A DNA stretch of 64,000 bases from Hyphomicrobiales bacterium (GTDB lineage: Bacteria > Pseudomonadota > Alphaproteobacteria > Rhizobiales > Rhizobiaceae): contig UCIT01000028.1 of NCBI GenBank assembly GCA_900472625.1, forward strand, positions 22,077 through 86,076. Reading direction: 5' to 3'. Positions 36,984 through 44,899 of the stretch are shown in pieces. Under the pieces are notes generated by a model. It was not told the origin of the DNA. It did no database searches and saw nothing but the letters and a program-made list of their open reading frames with translations. The translations under genes and the position numbers were made by a program. Numbering within the stretch: position 1 is the first letter of the stretch; each line of letters opens with the position of its first letter.

Positions 36984-37954
36984 GGCTCCTCCCTCGTACG
37001 ACCCGAGACCGGCGGCGTTCCATAATTCCAGAAACTGTCGACCATCGGCATTCCCCAGCCCGGCCGCTTCTGTGTCTCGGCATGGGTCCAGACGATCGGC
37101 TTCCAGTCCGGCGCCAATACGAGCCGGGCCGCTGTATTGACTACCTCGACCCGATTGCCGCCCGGCTCGTAGACATAGACAAAGAACGATTGTTGGACAG
37201 TATGTTTGTAGGGCCCCATCTCGATGGCCACACCATTGTCGCGAAACAGGTCGGCCGCTCTGATCACCTCATCACGGGAATCGACTGCGTATGTTACATG
37301 GTGGAAACGTCCGCGGGCACCGCTTGGGTCGCGGGTCACGGCGAGGTCATACGACTTATTGTTCGACGTCACCCAGCAGCCGGATTCCAATCCATCTGCG
37401 TCGAGCGTCTGCTCCGTCATGCGAAGACCGAGAACGTCCGTCAGGAAAGCGCGCATCCCGGCCACGTCGGACGCAAACAGATTGAGGTGGTCGATGCGCC
37501 GGACATTGGCCCCTCGCCCCGGAATCCTCTGGCTCTGGTTCTGGAGGGACGGTTTGAGTTCCGGCGGAGCTTCGAACCATCGCGTCTCGTGGTAGACCTC
37601 CATGGGGTGACCGTCCGGGGACGAGAAGCGAAATGCATCACCATGACCGTCCTCGCCAATCCAGGCACCGATTGCACCCGAGGCTTGGATCCGAGCGACG
37701 ACGTTCTCAAGCGCATCCTTGGAGCTTGTCCGAAATGCGAGATGGCCAATCCCTGCCTGAACGCTAGCCGTCAGCTTCAGAGTATAGATTTCATAATCGT
37801 CCCATCCCTTGAGATAAACCGATTGCGCCGATCGAGCGGTCTCGGTCATCCCGAACAGGTCGATGAAAAAGCGAGTGCTCTCGTCCAAAGAAGGCGTCAG
37901 GATCTCGACATGGCCGAGGTGAGCGATATCGCCGAAATGAATTGGTCTTGTCAT
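36980..37954 (-). CDS. Extradiol ring-cleavage dioxygenase (VOC, catechol 2,3-dioxygenase-like)
   Basis: The 324-residue two-domain VOC protein has an N-terminal domain from residues 10-125 (GHVEILTPSLDESTRFFIDL, FSSPDGHPMEVYHE) and a C-terminal catalytic domain from 152. Fe(II) ligands are His156 in RRIDHLNLF, a His at 218 or 219 in GRFHHVTYAV, and Glu270 in GGNRVEVVN; Tyr260 precedes it as in XylE-type enzymes. It should open a catechol-like ring beside the hydroxyls. First gene of the operon ending in iclR. A palindrome at 38032-38048 lies about 80 bp before the start. Confidence 0.88.
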   Translation of the reverse strand: MTRPIHFGDIAHLGHVEILTPSLDESTRFFIDLFGMTETARSAQSVYLKGWDDYEIYTLKLTASVQAGIGHLAFRTSSKDALENVVARIQASGAIGAWIGEDGHGDAFRFSSPDGHPMEVYHETRWFEAPPELKPSLQNQSQRIPGRGANVRRIDHLNLFASDVAGMRAFLTDVLGLRMTEQTLDADGLESGCWVTSNNKSYDLAVTRDPSGARGRFHHVTYAVDSRDEVIRAADLFRDNGVAIEMGPYKHTVQQSFFVYVYEPGGNRVEVVNTAARLVLAPDWKPIVWTHAETQKRPGWGMPMVDSFWNYGTPPVSGRTREEP

Positions 37955-38031
37955 GTTTCACAACGATACTTGATGAAGAGTAAGTGGAGTTTCATTATTG
38001 ACTGCGCATTTCGCAACGAAGACGCCTTTGG

Positions 38032-38048
38032 CGTTCATGGTGTGAACG
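38032..38048. promoter_or_regulatory. Regulon palindrome upstream of the dioxygenase operon
   Basis: CGTTCATGGTGTGAACG is a perfect inverted repeat (GTTCA-N5-TGAAC with matching outer C/G). It is centred 86 bp upstream of the start at 37954 and overlaps the last codons of the amidohydrolase gene. The same GTTCA-N5-TGAAC core occurs at 44116, 46422 and 62551, each before another operon of the cluster. Confidence 0.65.
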
Positions 38049-39105
38049 GCCTTGGACCATTTAGTAGGTTCGGGAAAAGGGAGAGCAGATTATCCCTGTA
38101 TATGCCTTGGAGCTCGGCAGCCGGTACGCGCATAGAGTTCAGTGCGTCGCGGGACCGGATTGCAGTCGAGGCTGGAGCGAAAGGAAAATCCGTCCCAAAA
38201 AGAATTTGCCTTGACGGCACTAAGTCGCGCAAAGCGCGCATCGCGGTTGGATTTGCCGACAATGCCGTATCGAAGTAGAGCCGCTCAAGAGACTTACGTG
38301 GCTCTTCGCCGAGCGAGGTGAAGCGGCGATCAGTCGTCGCAAGACGCGCAATGCGCTCGGCAAGATAGGGTACCGCCCCGCCTGCATGAGAAAAGATGAA
38401 ACGGATGTTCGGATAGGCGGCGAAAGCGCCACTATAAATCAAATCGGTGACAGTGCGGGTCGTTTCGAACGGAAATTCGATCGTCGAGGCGGGAATGCCG
38501 AGGTCGGGCGCACAGAGTGGCGTTGTCGGATGGACATAGACGACCGCTTTGCGCCGATCGAGTTCAGTGAGGACTGGACGGAATTTCTCGTCCCCAAGAT
38601 AGAGACCATCGAAGTTGGTGAACAAACCGATGCCCTCGGCTCCCAGACTGTCATAGGCGCGCTCGATCTCGGCAAGACCGGCATCAACATCCGGGAGCGG
38701 CAATGCTGCAAACATGGCAAAGCGACCGGGATGGTCAATGCGCAGCTGCGCCGCATAGTCGTTGCAGGTCATTACGAGTCGCCGCGTAGCGTCTGTCGTT
38801 TCGCACAAGAGACCGGGTGCCGAGATCGATGTGACGGCGAGTTCGATCCCCAGCTGGTCCATCATATCGATCGAGGCCTGGGGAGACCAGGTTGGCATGG
38901 CCCTGTTCGGCGCCGGTGCTCCAATTGCAGCCGCACCAAGCGCATCGACATAGGCAGGCGGGAGGATATGGTGGTGAACATCCAGGCGCCAGCGGTCTGG
39001 CTCCTTCAATTCTACCCCGCCGCCGCCCGACCCATCACTCGCGGCAAAAAAACGCGATCCCATACGACAAGCGAGGCAAGAGGAAAATAGCATTTCGGTC
39101 TCCAT
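38035..39105 (-). CDS. Amidohydrolase of the ACMSD/gamma-resorcylate decarboxylase family
   Basis: The 356-residue protein is a metal-dependent TIM barrel: RLDVHHHILPPAYVDAL with the H-x-H pair near residue 44, VVYVHPTTPL with His near 193, FSHAGGAVPYLAERIARL, YFDTALSANPTAM and LFGTDFPFAP with the Asp. This subgroup decarboxylates aromatic or semialdehyde acids (ACMSD, gamma-resorcylate or 5-carboxyvanillate decarboxylase). The first 35 residues, with a Gly-rich stretch, are an unusual extension. ATG 39105 shares a base with the stop of a broken FAD hydroxylase gene (TAATG), so the pair was once coupled. Confidence 0.85.
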   Translation of the reverse strand: METEMLFSSCLACRMGSRFFAASDGSGGGGVELKEPDRWRLDVHHHILPPAYVDALGAAAIGAPAPNRAMPTWSPQASIDMMDQLGIELAVTSISAPGLLCETTDATRRLVMTCNDYAAQLRIDHPGRFAMFAALPLPDVDAGLAEIERAYDSLGAEGIGLFTNFDGLYLGDEKFRPVLTELDRRKAVVYVHPTTPLCAPDLGIPASTIEFPFETTRTVTDLIYSGAFAAYPNIRFIFSHAGGAVPYLAERIARLATTDRRFTSLGEEPRKSLERLYFDTALSANPTAMRALRDLVPSRQILFGTDFPFAPASTAIRSRDALNSMRVPAAELQGIYRDNLLSLFPNLLNGPRPFTP

Positions 39106-39421
39106 TAAACGTCAACGAGGGTTTTCCTGCCTGCAGAAAGTTTGTCAAAATCGGCTATCGCCGCCGAAGCATCGAAACCCTCCGGAATGACGGTCAGGAT
39201 GTAACGATCAGGTCGGATTAGCACCGCAGCTAGGTCGTTTGCCTCAAGCCAGCGCGGCATCACGGCTCACTCTGACCAACACGATTCTTCCAGTGCGACG
39301 GCTCCGATCTCGCTCTGAGCGATCCGCGCAGCCTCGCCGATCAGGCCGGCCGAAAGTAACCAGCTCAGAGACGTAACAGGTGGAGCAAACCGATCGGTCA
39401 GATCGAGAACTTGGTCTTCCT
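39105..39421 (-). pseudogene. C-terminal remnant of an FAD-dependent aromatic hydroxylase
   Basis: The reverse frame gives VLDLTDRFAPPVTSLSWLLS, an in-frame TGA at about 39264-39266, then MPRWLEANDLAAVLIRPDRY and ILTVIPEGFDAS to TAA at 39105-39107. The W-L-x(4)-L-A-A-V-L-I-R-P-D-R-Y segment is characteristic of the thioredoxin-like C-terminal domain of PheA/TfdB/MhpA-type flavoprotein hydroxylases. The FAD-binding domain is gone. The interval 39422-39619 carries only promoter-sized sequence. It is the only trace of a ring hydroxylase in the cluster. Confidence 0.65.
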
Positions 39422-39619
39422 GCACAATGCCAAAACCGGCGCGACCTTCAAAAATGAACGAAATAAGCTGCGTTGAAATTCTCCCGTGTTCACAACTGTA
39501 TGAAAGTTAAACGGCGCGCGGAACAAAAAAGACGAGTTTGTCCGCATCGTGAACGCAATCCACGTGACGATTGATGCGTCCCTGCGAAAGCGCATGTTGC
39601 CGGTACAAGGAGATGCCGC

Positions 39620-40564
39620 ATGACTCTGACATCGCTTGGCTACATTGGCATTCAAACGGACCGGCTGGATGACATCTCTTCCTTCTCCACCGCGCTGCTC
39701 GGCACGCAGGAGATTGATCGGGCGCGGTCGTCCCGCGCGTTTCAGATGGATGACCGAAGCCAAAGGCTGATGGTCTCGCGCGATCGCCGCGAAGGCCTTA
39801 GTTTTCTCGAATGGGGGGTCGAGAGGCGCCAGGACCTCGAACCTATCGCCGCTCGGGTCGAGGATTATGGAGTTCGGATAACCCAGGCGTCGGCCACGCT
39901 GACCGACCAGAGGCTCGTGCAGGCGTTAATCTGGTTTGAAGATCCGCCCGGGAACCGTCACGAGGTATTCTGGAAGCCGATGCTGGCAGTCGCTCTGTTT
40001 CCGCCGGGAAGGCCGATCTCGGGCTTCAAGACCGGTGCGTTCGGCATGGGGCATGCCGTCCTGAACGTAGAGGACGCCACGCCACTTCTGCCATTCTACA
40101 CCGAGGTGCTCGGCTTCTCAGTTACGGATTTTGGCAGGACGCCATATCAGCTGCATTTCTTCCACCTGAACAGCCGCGATCACAGCTTCTCCATGGTTGG
40201 GTCGGGCCGCCGCGGAGTGCATCATTTCATGGTGGAAATGAGCAGCCTCGACCACGTCGGTCAGGGATACGACCTTGCCCAGCACGATGAGGGCAGGATC
40301 GCATATGCGCTCGGCCGACACACCAACGACCACATGACGTCGGTTTACGCCACACGCCATCTGGCTTCTTCGTCGAATATGGCCGGGGCGCCCGGGTCAT
40401 CGAGCCCGAGACCTGGCAGCCACACGAGACTTTCGATGGGCCGTCGTTCTGGGGGCATGACCGGCTTTACATGGAGGAGCAGCCGCGCAAACGGCTTCAG
40501 GACATGCGGCTCGATGCTGCCCGTCGCGGCGTCAGGGCTGAACGCGGTCGTGGGACGGCCATGA
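39620..40564 (+). pseudogene. Extradiol dioxygenase (BphC/HsaC-like), frameshifted near 40345
   Basis: AAGGAG precedes ATG 39620. A two-domain VOC protein follows (TSLGYIGIQTDRLDDISSFS, WFEDPPGNRHEVFWKP; GMGHAVLNVEDATPLLPFYT, RRGVHHFMVEMSSLDHVGQG, GRHTNDHMTSVYA). At about 40345 one C seems lost. In the neighbouring frame the expected end appears (TPSGFFVEY-like, then GARVIEPETWQ, WGHDRLYMEEQPRKRLQDMR), including the Fe-ligand Glu. Without the shift the product ends in an unrelated 70-residue tail and lacks that Glu. The restored frame meets no stop before the flavin reductase, so a second change or a fusion must be assumed. Confidence 0.8.
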
Positions 40565-41208
40565 GCAAGCTTCACATTAGCGGGCCACCGGGAATGACTG
40601 AAATTGATCCTTCGACCCTGACTCGCGATCAGCGGTATAAGCTATTAACTGGCCTCGTCGTTCCGCGCCCGATAGCCTGGGTTTCCACTCTGTCTCTCGG
40701 GGGAAAGGTCAATCTCGCTCCGTTTTCGGCCTTCACCTTCGTTTCCCAGGAGCCGCCCATGGTGCTGGTGAGCTTCGGGAGAACCGCGGGCGTTTTGCGG
40801 CAAACAGGAGAGAACATCCTGCGGTCCGGAGAATTTGTCGTAAATATTGCCGACCAGAGCCTTCTCGGGTCCCTCCACGACAGCTCGGCGAATTATCCTC
40901 CTGAGGAGAGTGAAGCCGACGCGCTCGAACTTGCCACTGCGCAAAGCTCTGTCGTGGCTCCGCCGCGGGTCGCCTCCGCCCCCGCAGCGCTAGAATGCCG
41001 GCTGCACCTTGCAATTCCATTCGGCCGTGAACAGAACTATAGTATGATCGGCGAGGTCCTTCGGTACCACGTCCGCCCAGATCTCCTTGTGAATGACAAG
41101 ATCAGCACCCGCAAACTCGATCCGGTTGGCCGTATAGCCGGACCGACCTATGCACAGTTGGGCGAGATGATGACACTTCCGCCGGCTATGGTCCGGCAAG
41201 TCGATTAG
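40561..41208 (+). CDS. Flavin reductase-like FMN-binding protein
   Basis: The 215-residue protein has the split-barrel flavin reductase fold: TGLVVPRPIAWVSTLSLGGK, NLAPFSAFTFVSQEPPMVLV, NILRSGEFVVNIA and HLAIPFGREQNYSMIGEVL. Relatives (HpaC, HsaB) supply reduced flavin to a two-component monooxygenase, whereas the DIM6/NTAB subgroup, closer in length here, may act alone. No oxygenase partner lies nearby. The frame is open into the upstream dioxygenase tail; ATG 40561 overlaps the TGA of the shifted dioxygenase frame. It is convergent with and touches the following SDR gene. Confidence 0.8.
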   Translation: MSKLHISGPPGMTEIDPSTLTRDQRYKLLTGLVVPRPIAWVSTLSLGGKVNLAPFSAFTFVSQEPPMVLVSFGRTAGVLRQTGENILRSGEFVVNIADQSLLGSLHDSSANYPPEESEADALELATAQSSVVAPPRVASAPAALECRLHLAIPFGREQNYSMIGEVLRYHVRPDLLVNDKISTRKLDPVGRIAGPTYAQLGEMMTLPPAMVRQVD

Positions 41209-42014
41209 ACAGCGCCTTCGCTGTCACAAGGGGCCCCGACGATGTTCTGGTCGTAATCGATCAGAGAGCCGGTCACGATGCCCGAAAGCGGGCTGAGCAG
41301 GTAGGCGACGAGATCGGCCAATTGCTCCGGCTTGGCCAGCTGGCCCATGGGCAAACGGCGTTCTGCCGCTTCTAACCAGCTGTCACCACCTTCGTTGTAA
41401 GTTTCTTGGATCCTCGCTTCGCCGGGTGTTTCCATCCAGCCGACATTGATCCCGTTGCAACGGATCCGGTCGCAACGATGTGCGTGGGCTACATTTTTCG
41501 TCAACGCTGCGAGCGCCGCTTTCGAGGCGGCGTAGGGAGCAAGCCAGCTTCGCCCGCAGTGAGAGGCGACAGACAGGATGTTGACGATCGATCCTGGTCT
41601 GCCGCCTTCCTTGAGGTGCTTAACGAAGCCTTGCATCAGGAAAAACGGGCCCCGCGCATTGGTGTTGATGTGCTCTGCCCACTGCGCGCGCGTGGTATTC
41701 AACAACGAGCTTCGCGTGGTCACCGCAGCTGAATTGACTAAGGAATTCAGCCCGTCCGCAAAGTCGACGGCTTGTGCTATGAGACGTGCGCAATCGTCAA
41801 GCTTCGAGACGTCAGCAGGCAAAAATACGCACCGCGCACCCAGTGCGGTAATGCTCGCCGCTGCAAGTTCGCCCTTTGCCCTGTCGCGACCGCTGATCAC
41901 GATCATTTCTGCGCCCTCGGATGCGAGCCGGCATGCGATCGCAAAGCCAAGCCCCTGCGACCCGCCAGTGATAAGCGTTTTCGTTCCGATATGGCGTTGC
42001 TGAAATTCGGACAT
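41205..42014 (-). CDS. Short-chain dehydrogenase/reductase
   Basis: The 269-residue SDR shows KTLITGGSQGLGFAIACRLA (cofactor loop), SGRDRAK suggesting NADP(H), LPADVSK, LVNSAAVTTRSS where NNAG reads NSAA, VNILSVASHCG and catalytic YAASKAAL. It ends the operon that starts with another SDR at 44037 and contains an iron alcohol dehydrogenase, with a 3-bp gap to that gene. The replaced NNAG motif is a mild oddity. It should oxidise or reduce an alicyclic alcohol/ketone of the pathway. Confidence 0.88.
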   Translation of the reverse strand: MSEFQQRHIGTKTLITGGSQGLGFAIACRLASEGAEMIVISGRDRAKGELAAASITALGARCVFLPADVSKLDDCARLIAQAVDFADGLNSLVNSAAVTTRSSLLNTTRAQWAEHINTNARGPFFLMQGFVKHLKEGGRPGSIVNILSVASHCGRSWLAPYAASKAALAALTKNVAHAHRCDRIRCNGINVGWMETPGEARIQETYNEGGDSWLEAAERRLPMGQLAKPEQLADLVAYLLSPLSGIVTGSLIDYDQNIVGAPCDSEGAV

Positions 42015-42017
42015 ATG

Positions 42018-43139
42018 CTACATCGCGCTTCTCAGCAACTGAGTATAACCCTGCGCATCGGTGGGTTTGATGCAGATCTCGTGGTAACGCATGCGCGTCG
42101 CATCCTCGCCTATAGAGGGAAGGATTTCAGGAGGCACGCCAAGTGCGGTCAGGTTCGCAGGCAGGCCGAGCCGCTGATTAAAATCCTCAAGGGCGGTTGC
42201 CAGATTAGGCCCGTTCGTCAAGCCGAGAATCGCAGCGAGTTCCTCCTGCTTGGCCCCAAGGAAATCGCCATACCAGCGAATGACCTTCGGCATCAAGACG
42301 CCAACCAGAGCGCCGTGATGCGCACCCACTTTCCCTAGAGGGATTCCCACCGCATGTGCTGGGCCCAAACCCTTCGGAATCGCCATTCCGCCTTCGAGCG
42401 CTCCCATCATCACGTTCCAACGAGCGGTCCGGTCGGAGGGATTTAGGAGAACCTTTTCGATATTGTTGTAGAGACGCCGCAACCCATCACGAGCGATTGC
42501 TTCGATGGGCGGGTTCTTCACCGGCGAGATAAAAGCCTCCATGCAATGAGTGAAGGCATCCATGGCGGTGGTTGCTGTCAGTCCTGAAGGTAGCGACAGG
42601 GTCAATTCCGGATCGCATAGCGCTAGCCGCGGAAAGAGCAGCGGATCGATGATGGTCACTTCGGTATGGTCGTCGCCCACCGAAATGCCGGCAGCTCGAC
42701 TTACCTCACACCCGGTGCCCGCTGTGGTCGGAACTGCGATGACAGGCGCTGGCAAGGTCAGGATGTGGCGAGGTGGCCCGCTATGAGTGCTGTATTCGAG
42801 GACGGACCCCTCGTTCGTCGCCAGAAGCGCGATCGCCTTGGCCGTGTCAATCACCGAGCCACCGCCGATCGCCACTATTCCATCGCAACCTTCGCTTCGG
42901 TAGAGCGAGAGCCCGCTAAGGACGGAGGCTTCCGATGGATTGGTCGTTACATCTGCGGTCTTTACATAAGGCAGACCTTGCAGATGCCGTGTGACCTTTT
43001 CTGTAATCCCGGCCGCCTCGACCCCCGCATCCGTAACTACGAGTGGACGGCTGATACCAAGTTTGCGGCAGCGATCCCCAACGAGCTGGCTGGCTCCGAA
43101 CTCGAACTCGACGGGGGTAGCATAGAAGATCGTAGGCAT
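42018..43139 (-). CDS. Iron-containing alcohol dehydrogenase (maleylacetate reductase-like)
   Basis: The protein has 373 residues. NAD-binding GIVAIGGGSVIDTAKAIALL lies near residue 87 and PTTAGTGCEVSRAAGIS near 137. Metal ligands are in TTAMDAFTHCMEAF (Asp, His), KGLGPAHAVGIPLG (His) and KVGAHHGALVGVLMP (His). The type III (Fe-ADH) family includes maleylacetate reductases, 1,3-propanediol dehydrogenases and 4-hydroxybutyrate dehydrogenases. The aromatic context makes a maleylacetate reductase-like or hydroxy-acid dehydrogenase role reasonable. It lies between two SDR genes in one operon. Confidence 0.9.
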   Translation of the reverse strand: MPTIFYATPVEFEFGASQLVGDRCRKLGISRPLVVTDAGVEAAGITEKVTRHLQGLPYVKTADVTTNPSEASVLSGLSLYRSEGCDGIVAIGGGSVIDTAKAIALLATNEGSVLEYSTHSGPPRHILTLPAPVIAVPTTAGTGCEVSRAAGISVGDDHTEVTIIDPLLFPRLALCDPELTLSLPSGLTATTAMDAFTHCMEAFISPVKNPPIEAIARDGLRRLYNNIEKVLLNPSDRTARWNVMMGALEGGMAIPKGLGPAHAVGIPLGKVGAHHGALVGVLMPKVIRWYGDFLGAKQEELAAILGLTNGPNLATALEDFNQRLGLPANLTALGVPPEILPSIGEDATRMRYHEICIKPTDAQGYTQLLRSAM

Positions 43140-43206
43140 GAGTTTCCCTGCGGCCGGGAATGGCCGTTCTCGATTTATCTGAATAGAAGCGGTCGGAGGT
43201 GGCGCG

Positions 43207-44037
43207 TTACTGAATCAGACGGCCGCCATCGACCACCAGGTCCGCCCCATTGATCATTTTCGCGTCGTCAGAGGCGAGATAGACGATGGCGGCAGCAACG
43301 TCCTCAGGCTCGACCAGCCGGTTCGACGGGTTCATCGAAGCAAACAACTTCTTTGCGGCCTCCGCCGAACCATGCTCCCGGGTCGACTTTTCCGCAATTA
43401 GCTGCGTCCACACGTAGCCTGGATGAACGGTGTTGACGCGCACGTTATAGCCGAAGCGCGCTGCGCTCAGTGCAGCAGCCTTGCTCATTATTTTCACAGC
43501 CCCTTTGCTGATCGCATAGGTGCAGTTGTCTTTCGTACCGACATAAGCGGAGATCGAGCCGAGATTGACGATCGCGCCACCACCGTTGCTCTTCATGTAG
43601 CGTAAAGCAGCCTGGGTGCCGAGCATGACGCCCTCAACGTTGATTGCAAATACCCGGCGCCATTCATCTATCTCGATTTCATCGAAAGCCTGAGGCACCT
43701 GTGTCACCACGCCGGCGTTGTTAACAAGAACATCGAGCCGTCCAAATTCTCTGACGGTGACCTCAATGGCGGACAGCCAGCTTGCGGGATCCGTGACGTC
43801 GAGTTTTGTGACGAGCGGCGCAGGCAGGCCGGCGAAGACTTCGCCAACATCTTGGCGGGAATTTGGGGCGATGTCGGCGAGAACCACGTGCGCTCCTTCG
43901 AGCAGGAAGCGTCGCGCCGTAACCATGCCGAAGGCACCAAGCCCGCCGGATACAAGAACGACCTTTCCCCTAACCCGCTCATTGACCGGATTGGCGCTCG
44001 CCTGGGTACCCATGTTTTCAGATGCTGTCACTGTCAT
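43207..44037 (-). CDS. Short-chain dehydrogenase/reductase, first gene of its operon
   Basis: The 276-residue SDR has a 22-residue lead before KVVLVSGGLGAFGMVTARRF, where the first Thr of TGxxxGxG is Ser. LADIAPN suggests NAD(H); KLDVTDPAS, VLVNNAGVV, VNLGSISAYVG and YAISKGAV follow, and NGADLVVDGGRLIQ ends the protein. An in-frame ATG nine codons in is the alternative start. The palindrome at 44116-44133 lies 88 bp upstream, giving this operon (SDR, Fe-ADH, SDR) its own regulated promoter. Confidence 0.88.
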   Translation of the reverse strand: MTVTASENMGTQASANPVNERVRGKVVLVSGGLGAFGMVTARRFLLEGAHVVLADIAPNSRQDVGEVFAGLPAPLVTKLDVTDPASWLSAIEVTVREFGRLDVLVNNAGVVTQVPQAFDEIEIDEWRRVFAINVEGVMLGTQAALRYMKSNGGGAIVNLGSISAYVGTKDNCTYAISKGAVKIMSKAAALSAARFGYNVRVNTVHPGYVWTQLIAEKSTREHGSAEAAKKLFASMNPSNRLVEPEDVAAAIVYLASDDAKMINGADLVVDGGRLIQ

Positions 44038-44115
44038 TCCTCATTCGTATCTGTCTGGTGTGAAAGCGTTTAAATGTCGAACATTTGGATTACCGCCTCA
44101 ACACTGCGTATCCAA

Positions 44116-44133
44116 TTGTTCATCGCGTGAACT
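44116..44133. promoter_or_regulatory. Regulon palindrome upstream of the SDR/Fe-ADH operon
   Basis: TTGTTCATCGCGTGAACT contains GTTCA-N5-TGAAC, centred about 88 bp before the start at 44037. It sits between the end of the previous operon and this one. Same core and similar distance as the sites at 38032 and 62551. Confidence 0.65.
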
Positions 44134-44157
44134 CGAACTGGTCTATCCTACTTCACG

Positions 44158-44895
44158 TTACCGAAGGTACACGCCGCCGTTGACGTCCAGAATTGCTCCC
44201 GTCATGAAACTTGCCGCCGGAGAGCAGAGAAAAGCAACTGGCCAGGCGATTTCATCGACGGTCGCCTTGCGCTTTATGATCTGGGCTCCAGACGGGATAA
44301 AGGGTTGGGAGGCGTTCATGGCCGTCTCGACGAGGCCGGGCGCAATCGCGTTGACGCAAATGTTGGCGCCAGCGCGCCGCGCTAGCCAGCGTGTGAAGGT
44401 GTGCAGCCCGCCCTTTGAGATAACGTAGTGAGGCGGAGTGGCGGCAAGCATGCCGCCACCGGTGTGACCGGCCACCGCACCAGTGATGACAATCCGTCCC
44501 CAGCCACGCGCCTGCATTCCAGGCAAAAGCGCTCGGGCAAAATTGATCGGGCCCTTGATGTTCACGGCCATCACTCGGTGGAAAACGTCGTCCCAGCCGT
44601 CCGCCATCCAATCGTCAAAAGGTGAGATTGCCGCATTGAGGATGCAACCATCCACCGGCCCCGCCCTGCGGCAAATATCCTCGACCTGATCGCGTTGGGT
44701 TACGTCACACTGAAAATTCCGAAAGGTAGCACCCTCGGACTTAAGCTGCGCGCACAAATCATCCATCGGATTCTGATCGATCATAATCATCTCCGCACCC
44801 AGTTTGGAGCAGACAAGCGCGATTGCGCGACCAATCTCTCCAGCCGCGCCTGTCAGCAGAAACGTCTTACCTTCAAGGTCGAAGCCATCGCGCAT
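44158..44895 (-). CDS. Short-chain dehydrogenase/reductase
   Basis: The protein has 245 residues from ATG 44895; a longer frame exists but overlaps the upstream FAD gene, whose stop is only 4 bp away. Motifs: KTFLLTGAAGEIGRAIALVC, DQNP for NAD(H), CDVTQRD, CILNAAISPF in place of NNAG, VITGAVAGHTGGG and YVISKGGLHTFTRWLARRAG. It is directly downstream of the FAD dehydrogenase, so the two probably act in sequence, for example alcohol to ketone followed by ring desaturation. Confidence 0.87.
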   Translation of the reverse strand: MRDGFDLEGKTFLLTGAAGEIGRAIALVCSKLGAEMIMIDQNPMDDLCAQLKSEGATFRNFQCDVTQRDQVEDICRRAGPVDGCILNAAISPFDDWMADGWDDVFHRVMAVNIKGPINFARALLPGMQARGWGRIVITGAVAGHTGGGMLAATPPHYVISKGGLHTFTRWLARRAGANICVNAIAPGLVETAMNASQPFIPSGAQIIKRKATVDEIAWPVAFLCSPAASFMTGAILDVNGGVYLR

Positions 44896-44899
44896 TGTC

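Noticed and set aside
39487..39505. TGTTCA-N8-TGAAA upstream of the frameshifted dioxygenase as another regulon palindrome
   Set aside because: The spacer is 8 instead of 5 and the right half is degenerate, so half-site geometry would not match; kept out of the regulon list.
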